Assembly: GCA_013361525.1 (NCBI GenBank)
Contig: JABFXY010000010.1
Coordinates: 1 to 55,560, forward strand
DNA length: 55,560 nt
Source of the DNA: Polyangiaceae bacterium
GTDB taxonomy: Bacteria; Myxococcota_A; Polyangia; Polyangiales; Polyangiaceae
Direction of reading: 5' to 3'
A program made the translations under genes and the position numbers. Under the pieces are notes generated by a model. The model searched no databases. It worked only from the letters and a program-made list of their open reading frames with translations, and was not told the origin of the DNA. Below are positions 1 through 6,755 of this stretch, piece by piece. Numbering within the stretch: the stretch's first letter is position 1; each line of letters begins with the position of its first letter.

Positions 1-2
1 AG

Positions 3-92
3 GCGAGCTATATGCCGCTCGATACGGCCCGCTTCTTCATTGTCCGTGAGCTCTCTCGCTGGAGGGAGTCACGCGTGGACGGTGGGGGCTAA
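3..92 (+). CDS. C-terminal end of an upstream gene (partial, uncertain)
   Basis: An open frame enters from the left edge and stops at TAA. It would encode about 29 residues including YMPLDTARFFIVRELSRW. Third codon positions are mostly G or C, as in the genes further on, and the aromatic/charged mix looks like a natural protein end. It is too short to assign a family. Its coding status is a guess. Confidence 0.3.
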   Translation, partial: ASYMPLDTARFFIVRELSRWRESRVDGGG

Positions 93-170
93 CACACCGG
101 AACGGGCCGCCGGCTTTGTCGGGGTCGTACGGCGCACACCGCTAAGCTCGGCTACGTTGGACCGACTGCC

Positions 171-624
171 GTGACCCTACCACGCAAGTACACTCGGCCG
201 CTCACCGTCGACGGCATTGACTATCGATGGATGCTCAAAGAGACCGACTACGGCGCATTGTTCGAGCTCCTCCTGGTGGTGGAGGCGGTCGCCACACCCA
301 ACGGTGAGCAGCTCGTCGCGCACATCGAGTGGCGGGACCGAGGACTGGGCGACGCAGTGACTCCTGGCGTGGTCGCGTCGGTGATTCGCGATGCGCGCCA
401 ACGGGGCTGGGAGCCGGACCGCCGCGGATCTTGTCCGCCTTGCAGCGATACATTCCTTCAGCTGGTTCGTGCCCGGCGCGGCGCGGCTTCGCACAACACC
501 CATCGTCGAGCTGCGGGAGGCAATCATCGCGCTCGTCAGGGGTGATCTACCGGATCCGCCTTCCGGAACGATATGGTTCTTCGGTGTTCCGGAAGGCCGA
601 ACGACGCTGGCACTCCCCGTTTGA
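171..624 (+). pseudogene. Small hypothetical gene, probably frameshifted
   Basis: A GTG at 171 opens a frame starting MTLPRKYTRPLTVDGIDYRW. It looks like real protein up to about position 430 (VIRDARQRGWEPDRRG) and then turns into arginine/histidine-rich nonsense that stops at 545. The plausible continuation lies in another frame (391-624), ending with TPIVELREAIIALVRG and then GTIWFFGVPEGRTTLALPV. The simplest reading is one gene of about 150 codons with a frameshift near 391-450. Two overlapping small genes are also possible. No family is recognised and no ribosome binding site is clear before 171. Confidence 0.4.
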
Positions 625-669
625 GCGACGCCTGACCCCGGGCTGCTGAGGTTGATAAAGAGCGTTCAC

Positions 670-1263
670 ATGCTTCCGCCCGACCTCGCTGCCCACCTTG
701 CTCGAGCACACTCGCTCGAAGCGTTCGATGCTTGGGTATCGGAGCTTTCCCAGTGGGGCCAAGTCGTCCAAGCGACGGCCGCGTGTGCAGCGGCCGGCGT
801 CACGCTTTCGGCGTGGGTGTCGTATGACGCCCCCGACGCTGTCGAGTGGCATCGTGGGCGCGCCGTTCCCAAGGTGGCTTCCTGTCTCGAAACGTGGCTC
901 GCGAGCCATGCGTCGCCTCCACCCGAGCTTTCGGCATCGACCGACCAATTGGGCGCCGAGCTCGAGCGCATGTCGTTCTATGTCTATGAGGCCTCCGGCT
1001 CAGCAATGGAGTGTGGGCGACGCGACCGCGCTCTTGCCGCCGCGGGGTCGATATATTCTGCGGCACGCTCAATCCTTTGGACACCCTCGCTCGTCCCCTC
1101 GTTCTTCGACTCTTCCGAACAGTCGGCACGTGTGTTGGCGGGTCCACTCGACGAGACTGTCGACGCCTGCCGAAAGGCCGCCTTCGCTACCGGTGGCGGC
1201 GAGGGTGTCGCGACGGTGGCTGCTCGGGTTCGCAAAGAAATCATGCGCCGCTTCGCACCTTGA
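670..1263 (+). CDS. Hypothetical protein, 197 aa
   Basis: I do not recognise this protein. It is alanine-rich and probably helical, with no signal peptide or membrane segment, so likely cytoplasmic. The ATG at 670 is chosen because AAAGAG lies about 7 bases upstream; a TTG at 652 would add six residues. The protein runs from MLPPDLAAHLARAHSLEAFD to VAARVRKEIMRRFAP. It sits in a row of small same-strand genes with no known neighbours, which is typical of accessory cargo such as immunity-like genes, but nothing in the sequence proves that role. Confidence 0.65.
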   Translation: MLPPDLAAHLARAHSLEAFDAWVSELSQWGQVVQATAACAAAGVTLSAWVSYDAPDAVEWHRGRAVPKVASCLETWLASHASPPPELSASTDQLGAELERMSFYVYEASGSAMECGRRDRALAAAGSIYSAARSILWTPSLVPSFFDSSEQSARVLAGPLDETVDACRKAAFATGGGEGVATVAARVRKEIMRRFAP

Positions 1264-1314
1264 TCGGCACATGCGTCTCGTCCCCACATTCCGACACAAC
1301 GACGGAGCTCACCA

Positions 1315-1833
1315 ATGCCTGAGTGGCACGCGCCCATCAGCTCTTTTGCAAAAGCGAACGGTTACGTCTTCTGGGGCGACTTGGCATTTTGCACGGTCAA
1401 GGCGCCCGTGAAGGGTGCCACCGTGGAGCTCTGGATTTCGGCCATGGGTTCGGGTCGTGCGCGCGCGACGATCGAGGGGACCTTCGGGGAGTATGGCGTC
1501 ATCTATTGTCGCGCGAAGGCGAAGCTCGTTGCGGAGCTCGATGTGGAGGTCCGCCGCAAGACGGTGCTCGATCGCCTTATCTCGCGCGGGCGTCCGTCGG
1601 GAAACGCGGAGTTCGACGCCAAATACGTAGCGCTCGGCAACGCCGACCACTTGCGGCGCCTCCTGACCGGCACCGTGGTGGATGCGTTCGTGGGCATGTG
1701 GAAACGGACCCAGGGGCTGTGCGTCGAAGACCAGTTGGTCGCGCTCGAGGGTGGTCAATTCTCGCTGGCCCCGACGGAGCTGGCGTTTATCGTGGAGACG
1801 GTCGGCACGATCGCCGCCGCGGGGACCGGCTAG
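1315..1833 (+). CDS. Hypothetical cytoplasmic protein, 172 aa
   Basis: The ATG at 1315 has GGAG about 8 bases upstream. The protein has no signal peptide. Its first half looks like beta strands (VKAPVKGATVELWI and VIYCRAKAKLVAELDVEV); the second half carries SGNAEFDAKYVALGNADHLRRLL followed by VDAFVGMW. The layout of a beta domain followed by a G-x-x-x-FDxxY/F segment and a leucine-rich run resembles small proteins of unknown function that I have seen in myxobacteria, but I cannot name the family. It lies 51 bases after the previous gene and may be co-transcribed. Confidence 0.7.
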   Translation: MPEWHAPISSFAKANGYVFWGDLAFCTVKAPVKGATVELWISAMGSGRARATIEGTFGEYGVIYCRAKAKLVAELDVEVRRKTVLDRLISRGRPSGNAEFDAKYVALGNADHLRRLLTGTVVDAFVGMWKRTQGLCVEDQLVALEGGQFSLAPTELAFIVETVGTIAAAGTG

Positions 1834-1919
1834 GCGACGTCTCCTCGCGCGTTGTTGCTGAGCCGAGAGGTCGGCCGGTCTGGCGGCCGCCCCTAGATGT
1901 AGATACGTTGCGACAGCAC

Positions 1920-2573
1920 GTGGCAGCGAAACGACACCATCTCAATGTCAGCGGACCCTTCTATGTGGAAGACGGCTGCTGCACACACTGCGGCGTGCCG
2001 GACGCCGAGGCTCCGGAGCTGTTCGGGACGGCAGACGATTCCTGCTACGTGCGCCGTCAGCCGGAGAACCGTCGCGAAGTCGATCGCATGTTACGCGCGG
2101 TGATTGCGTCGGAGGTCGAGTGTATACGGTATGGTGGCACCGACCCTGCAATCATTCGTCGCCTCGCAGAGTGTGGCGTGGGCGCCCTCAGCGACGTCGC
2201 ACCTCCCAGCTCCGTGCGGAGGCGGGACAGGGACCACGTCGGTCTCCGATTGGCGCACCTAGAAATCGATGCCGACGGGCTCGTGGACAAGTTCATCGCC
2301 TACCTCGTGTCAGGGCCGCTCGGCGAGCGTTACCGTACGCAAACTGCCGCCCGTGGGGCGGATTACAGCCATGTGCGAGTGGCGTGGTTCGAGGATCGAT
2401 TCCACTCGGTCTCCGTTCGGCGTCTGGTCGGTTCCCGCTTTGATTGGTTGATCCTCGGACTCACGTTTTCCGTCTACGACTGGCTCGAGAGAGAGCAGCT
2501 GGGCGAGGCGGTGTTCTTCGACGCCTCCGACTGGGCGGGGGCGCAGTCGCATGGATCTGCTACACCCTGGTAG
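1920..2573 (+). CDS. Ferredoxin-like protein, about 217 aa
   Basis: The N-terminal region reads NVSGPFYVEDGCCTHCGVPDAEAPELFG with a CCxxC cluster at residues 20-24. This resembles the first cysteine cluster of 4Fe-4S ferredoxins (D-x-C-x-x-C followed by A-P-E-x-F). A single further cysteine (VECIRYGGTDPAIIRRL) sits where a closing ferredoxin cysteine would be. The C-terminal half (LVDKFIAYLVSGPLGERYRT, VRVAWFEDRFHSVSVRRLVG) is unassigned. The frame is open far upstream; GTG 1920 is the likeliest start and TTG 1908 an alternative, neither with a good ribosome binding site. Cluster binding is inferred; the cysteine spacing is not the canonical CxxCxxC. Confidence 0.6.
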   Translation: MAAKRHHLNVSGPFYVEDGCCTHCGVPDAEAPELFGTADDSCYVRRQPENRREVDRMLRAVIASEVECIRYGGTDPAIIRRLAECGVGALSDVAPPSSVRRRDRDHVGLRLAHLEIDADGLVDKFIAYLVSGPLGERYRTQTAARGADYSHVRVAWFEDRFHSVSVRRLVGSRFDWLILGLTFSVYDWLEREQLGEAVFFDASDWAGAQSHGSATPW

Positions 2574-2603
2574 TTCGCAACGTTGCGTTAGGCTCCGGTC
2601 ACC

Positions 2604-3214
2604 GTGCAACCTCGGTCTCAGCTAGAAGTCCCGTTCGAGGTGACTGTTACGCTCGAGCCGGACGATGTCTTCGAGGTTGTTCGTCTCTCGAATGCTTCGC
2701 GGGCGCTCATTTACTTTGCCAGTCTCGCCGCGCTGCCGCTTGTCGCGGTTAGCAGTAGGCAGAGTCTTCCTATTTCCGACGTGCTCCGAAGCCCAATGTT
2801 TCTCGCGATGGTTTTCATCGCTGTGAGCTCCTACGTCCTCAGCCCGGTTGTGCTTGGGGGGTTGTTTGGCGCTTCCTTCCGCAGGAACGACGTCGCATCG
2901 TGTATCGAATCGACAATGACGGCATTCGTGCGGGTACGAGCCCGGCGATTCCGTTCGGTCGGATAGATCACTACCGGCAGAGCGCTAAAATGCTCGCGGT
3001 GTTTCCCGATAAACACGGTCGCCAGGCCTTCGCGTTTCCCATGCGCAGCCTGCCATCCGCCATGCACGCGGAATGGCTCGACAACGAGCTCGCTTCGAGC
3101 TGTCGTAGCGGCCGGCTACGCGGCTGGCGCTGGCTCGATCCCACGACGCAGAAGATCATCGTCTTTTGGCCGCTGATCATCGCGATGTTTGCCGCGGTTC
3201 ACTATCTTCGGTAG
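2604..3214 (+). pseudogene. YcxB-like membrane protein split by a frameshift
   Basis: Two frames together make one plausible protein. The first part (GTG at 2604, stop at 2966) begins with a beta-rich stretch (EVPFEVTVTLEPDDVFEVV) and two membrane segments (about 2700-2860). It loses sense after GLFGASFR. The second part in another frame carries RRRIVYRIDNDGIRAGTS, then IPFGRIDHYRQSAKMLAVF and AFAFPMRSLPS, the pattern of the YcxB C-terminal domain, and ends with a third membrane segment. The switch point is near 2882. This is a decayed gene, a sequencing error, or, less likely, programmed frameshifting. Confidence 0.55.
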
Positions 3215-3416
3215 TCCGCTGCTCGGCTGCGTTTGTTGTCGAGTCGCGAAAGAGGCGCACGGTACGACGCAACATAGTCTATGTGCATGCCTTCTGTGCG
3301 CATTTGGGGACCGAAGCGCCCATTGCCGAACCAGGATTCAATTGCTTAGCAGCGCTCTTACCGCTGATCGCGGTCCCAACGGTGCGAAATCCGCACGGTC
3401 GGCGCTCACATGTTTT

Positions 3417-3588
3417 ATGTCGGCCGCAATCGTGCGGGGCGGCCCCGCGCCGGGCTTCTTATGTCGGCCGCAATCGTGCGACGCGGCGCCGTCGGGCTTC
3501 TTATGTCCGCCGCAATCGTGCGGGCGCCCCGCGCCTCGCCTCCCATGTCAGCCCCAATCGTGCGGGGCCGCGCCGCGACGGATTGGTA
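3417..3588. repeat. Four tandem 42-44 bp repeats with hairpin centres
   Basis: Copies begin at 3417, 3461, 3503 and 3545. The first 20 bases of each (ATGTCGGCCGCAATCGTGCG, with one to two changes in copies 3 and 4) are conserved. The following 22-24 bases vary but keep short inverted repeats: GCGGGG/CCCCGC in copy 1, CGACG/CGTCG in copy 2, GCGGG/CCCGC in copy 3, and a weaker GCGG/CCGC in copy 4. The unit length is near 14 codons, so both strands give reiterated peptides. Confidence 0.8.
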
Positions 3589-3616
3589 CGCGAGTCGGAC
3601 GTTAGCCTCGCCCCCA

Positions 3617-3709
3617 AACCCAGCCCCAGCCCCGACCGCAGCCCCGACCGCGACGGCCGCTCCGACCTCGACCGCATCCCCGACCGCGGCCGCATCCCCA
3701 ACCCCCGCC
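3617..3709. repeat. 18-bp minisatellite (Pro/Thr/Ala type)
   Basis: Four 18-base units run from 3638 to 3709 (starts at 3638, 3656, 3674, 3692), each a variant of GCATCCCCGACCGCGGCC. They are preceded by shorter related CAGCCCC units from about 3617. If translated on the plus strand they give repeated (A/S)PT-x-x-A. No gene is supported here. Confidence 0.75.
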
Positions 3710-3873
3710 CAATACCTGCGCCGCGCGAATCCTCGCCTTCTCACTTCGAGAACCCCAAGCCTTCACTCCACCGACGCGTGTAGCGAACCGAAACGCGACG
3801 CGCCCCCAAGCGAACCCCTCGACAGAAAGGCCATGCTCGATATCCTGGACGACCGCGCCACCTGCGGCCCGCC

Positions 3874-4824
3874 ATGATCTCGACGCTCCTATCCCGCGCG
3901 AAAGCGCTCACTCGCTCGACGTCGTCGTCCGTATCGCCTTGGCGCCAACGCGTGATGCGCGCGGGAATCGGCGGCGCGGCGTTCTATGCAGTTCTCTACG
4001 CGGCCGTCGCGCTCGGACATCGGAGCTTCATCTTCCCGCGTCAGCACAGCGGGCTCGAGCCGTCGCTTGAAGGCGCGGAGATGTGGAAGCTCGACGCGAA
4101 CGGTGAGCCGGCGGTCGGGTTGTTCGCGCCCCCGCGAGATCAGCAACCCGTGGTGGTGTTCTTTCACGGCAATGGAGACGAGCTCGTGGACACGGTGCCG
4201 CTAGCGCGTCGGCTGCGCGACGAGGGCCTCGGGGTCTTGTTCGCTGAATATCCCGGCTTCGGCGTCGCGTCGCAGGGCACGGCGTCGGAGGCGACGATCT
4301 ACGCGACGGCAGCCCGTCTGCTCGACGAGCTGCGCGCTCGAGGCTTCGACGGTGATCGTGTGGTGCTCGTCGGGCATAGCCTCGGTACGGGCGTCGCGGT
4401 GGAGCTGGCGACGCGCGGCTACGGCGGACGTATGATCCTCATCTCGCCCTACACGTCGATGGTCGACATGGTGGGACGCTTCATGCCGATCCTCCCAGTG
4501 AGCACGTTCGTGCGTGATCGCTTCGACAACCTGGCGAAGGGAGCGAAGGTGACGATCCCGACGCTCGTGGTGCACGGCGATCGCGACATGCTCATCCCGC
4601 TCGAGATGGGGCGCGAGATCGCCGGCGGTATCGCAGGGGCAAAGCTCGAGGTGATCGAGGGGGGCTCACACAATGATCTCTTTCGTCAAAAGGACGATAA
4701 GCTTCTTCGGCTCATCGTCTCCTTCTCGATGAAGGAGGGAACGAGGGCCGGTGCTCTTCCCCGCGAGGGTGAGGCTGCTCCGAGATGGGCTTCTGACCGC
4801 GCCGGCGGCGCTAGAGGCCGATGA
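3874..4824 (+). CDS. Membrane-anchored alpha/beta hydrolase, 316 aa
   Basis: This is a serine hydrolase of the alpha/beta fold. After a basic N-terminus there is one membrane segment (about residues 32-48). The fold signatures follow: oxyanion loop FFHGNGDE (96-103), nucleophile motif GHSLG with Ser169, HGDRD with Asp238, and the histidine in GGSHND (His266). The order and the NxxG-type oxyanion loop resemble the ABHD13/YqkD group of membrane-tethered hydrolases. The substrate is unknown. The stop overlaps the next ATG by four bases (ATGA), so the two genes are coupled and may form the head of the his operon. Confidence 0.85.
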   Translation: MISTLLSRAKALTRSTSSSVSPWRQRVMRAGIGGAAFYAVLYAAVALGHRSFIFPRQHSGLEPSLEGAEMWKLDANGEPAVGLFAPPRDQQPVVVFFHGNGDELVDTVPLARRLRDEGLGVLFAEYPGFGVASQGTASEATIYATAARLLDELRARGFDGDRVVLVGHSLGTGVAVELATRGYGGRMILISPYTSMVDMVGRFMPILPVSTFVRDRFDNLAKGAKVTIPTLVVHGDRDMLIPLEMGREIAGGIAGAKLEVIEGGSHNDLFRQKDDKLLRLIVSFSMKEGTRAGALPREGEAAPRWASDRAGGARGR

Positions 4825-5846
4825 ACCGACCTCATCGCGGAACCAGCAAGTTGAAGAAGAAGCAGGCTCGAACCTCGACCGCTCGCTTGCGCCAGCGTGC
4901 CCCCCTGCACCACGCGAAGGACGTGGTGAGCGAGGCGCACGTGAATGGTCGCTCGGAGACGAAGAAGAAGGTCGAGCCGAGCGCATCGCCTCCGCTCATC
5001 CCGGTGCGCACGGCGATGACGCCGCGACCGGACATCGCGATTCCTGCGGTGTCGCTCGAGAACGTCGATTGGGAAGACGGCCGCGAGCCGCTCTCGCCGC
5101 TTCACCGCTGGGAGCAGGCGGAGCGCCAGCTCGAGCGAAAGATCGAAGAGCTCGGCCTTTCGGCGTGTACGCGACGATTCGAGCCGAAAGATGGCCGATT
5201 CGTGTGGCTCGACGAGGCACAGGTGTCGGTCGCCGAGGCGCGCGCACAGGTGCTCGCGACGTGGGTGAAGGACGCGCAGCGCCTCGTCATGGCGTGGGCG
5301 GATCCACTTCTGCAAACGGTCGGCATCGCGCGCCTCGAGGAGATGCCCGACAGCATCGCGGTCGATCAGCCGACCGCGCGCGAGCTCGCGCTGCGCGCAG
5401 CCGAAGCGACCGGCGCAGAGTTCGTCGCCAACGTCGAAGCCCCGCACGGGGAGCATTACCTCGCGATTCGATCGGTCCGGCCCGCGCTGACGGCCGCTCC
5501 GTTGACGCCGGGCTCGCCGGTCGGCCTCGTGTTGCGCGGGCTGGCCGATCTTCGACGCAGCGTGAGCCAGCGCGACGAGCCGACCGACGTGCTACGTGCT
5601 CGTTTCTTGAGCCTCGGAAAGACGATCCTGGTTCAGTCGGAGGGCGTCTATCGCGAGACGGAGTGGGTGGGCCGTCTGCATCGCGCCGGCAAGGTGCTCA
5701 CGCAACTCGCAGGTCGTCTGGTTCCTCCGACGTTCAGCGCAATCGCGGCCGGACGCCAGGCGGACGAGTGGCTCGCGCAAAGTGTCGCGGTCGACCTGAT
5801 TGACGCGATCAAGCTGCTCGAGGATGAGTGGGGGGCATTCGCGTGA
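4821..5846 (+). CDS. Hypothetical protein with basic N-terminus, 341 aa
   Basis: I do not recognise a family. The first 50 residues are Lys/Arg/Thr-rich and probably disordered, which could bind nucleic acid or ribosomes. The rest looks globular, with charged helices such as WEQAERQLERKIEELGL and a C-terminal helix-rich part ending VDLIDAIKLLEDEWGAFA. There is no signal peptide and no membrane segment. It overlaps the hydrolase before it by four bases and ends 30 bases before hisG, so it probably belongs to the same transcript. A link to histidine metabolism is not evident. Confidence 0.8.
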   Translation: MNRPHRGTSKLKKKQARTSTARLRQRAPLHHAKDVVSEAHVNGRSETKKKVEPSASPPLIPVRTAMTPRPDIAIPAVSLENVDWEDGREPLSPLHRWEQAERQLERKIEELGLSACTRRFEPKDGRFVWLDEAQVSVAEARAQVLATWVKDAQRLVMAWADPLLQTVGIARLEEMPDSIAVDQPTARELALRAAEATGAEFVANVEAPHGEHYLAIRSVRPALTAAPLTPGSPVGLVLRGLADLRRSVSQRDEPTDVLRARFLSLGKTILVQSEGVYRETEWVGRLHRAGKVLTQLAGRLVPPTFSAIAAGRQADEWLAQSVAVDLIDAIKLLEDEWGAFA

Positions 5847-5876
5847 AAACCCCACACGACCATTCCAGAGATCTCC

Positions 5877-6755
5877 GTGATCAAAATAGCCTTACCCAAC
5901 AAGGGCCGGCTCGCAGAGACCGTTCGCGCGGTCCTCGACGATGCGGGGCTCGGGGTGCGCGTCGACAGCGACCGCGCACTGACCGCCTCGATCGGTGAAG
6001 GATTCGTCGCGCTGTTCGTGCGCGCTCAAGACATTCCCGAGTTCGTAGCCGACGGGGCGGCTCATGCCGGGATAACAGGGTGGGATTGCGTGGCCGAGTC
6101 CGGTCGCGACCTGGAGATGCTTCTCGATCTCGGGTTTGGCCGATGTCGCTTGGTCGTCGCGATCAAGAACCGCGATGACGGCGAGGCCGGAGCGGGCGCT
6201 GCGAGCATCGACGCAATCGCCGAGGGGGCGCGCGTCGCGACGACGTTCCCAAGGCTCGCCGCGAAGTTCTTCGAGGACCGGGGCAAAACCGTGCAGATCG
6301 TGCCGATCAGCGGCGCTGCGGAGGTTGCTCCTCACCTCGGCATTGCAGACGTGATCGTCGATTTGGTCTCGACCGGCTCGACCCTCCGGGTGAACGGCCT
6401 GACCGAGGTCGCGACGGTCGTCGAATCATCGGCGCGGCTCGTCTCGGCGCCGCGTACGTCACTCGCGCCCGAGGTAGCACGCGCGCTGAACGAGCTCGCG
6501 TTCGCGATCTCCAGTGTCGTGAACGCGCGTCACCAGCGCTATCTGATGGCGAACGTTCCACGGCACGCGCTCGAAGCCGTTCGCGATCTGCTCCCCGGGC
6601 TTCGCGGACCGACGGTCGTCGACGTGCTCGGAACGGACTTCGTCGCCGTACACGCGGTGGTGCCGGAAAAGAGCGTCTACAAGACGACGCTCGCGCTCAA
6701 GGCGCACGGATGTGAGGGCATCCTCGTCACGCGGATCGAGAGGCTCGTGCCATGA
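5877..6755 (+). CDS. hisG: ATP phosphoribosyltransferase, long form
   Basis: HisG catalyses the first step of histidine synthesis: ATP plus PRPP to phosphoribosyl-ATP, in the cytoplasm, with histidine feedback. The N-terminus KIALPNKGRLAETVRAVLDDAG is typical. ADVIVDLVSTGSTLRVNGL is the PRPP-binding region seen in all HisG proteins. At 292 residues it is the long form, with a C-terminal regulatory ACT-like domain (about 215-290), so no HisZ partner is expected and none is present. The start is a GTG. Its stop overlaps the ATG of the next gene (ATGA), which ties its translation to hisDC. Confidence 0.96.
   Translation: MIKIALPNKGRLAETVRAVLDDAGLGVRVDSDRALTASIGEGFVALFVRAQDIPEFVADGAAHAGITGWDCVAESGRDLEMLLDLGFGRCRLVVAIKNRDDGEAGAGAASIDAIAEGARVATTFPRLAAKFFEDRGKTVQIVPISGAAEVAPHLGIADVIVDLVSTGSTLRVNGLTEVATVVESSARLVSAPRTSLAPEVARALNELAFAISSVVNARHQRYLMANVPRHALEAVRDLLPGLRGPTVVDVLGTDFVAVHAVVPEKSVYKTTLALKAHGCEGILVTRIERLVP

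Larger units (their letters stand above)
3215..3873. other. Stretch without a convincing gene, rich in short repeats
   Basis: No frame here gives a recognisable protein. Open frames exist because the DNA is repetitive and GC-rich; their translations are low-complexity (Pro-Thr-Ala runs and reiterated SAAIVR-type motifs). One such frame ends at 3877, overlapping the next gene's ATG, but there is no other support for it. The stretch holds the 42-44 bp repeat (3417-3588) and the 18-bp minisatellite (3617-3709). The promoter of the 3874 gene may also lie here; I see no clear one. Confidence 0.6.

Noticed and set aside
3638..3709. CRISPR-like array
   Set aside because: Units are 18 bp with no unique spacers between them and no cas genes are present.
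3410..3877. A 155-codon plus-strand frame over the repeats, ending on the next gene's start
   Set aside because: The translation is only reiterated low-complexity text and the opposite strand is just as open; the overlap with ATG 3874 is likely chance.
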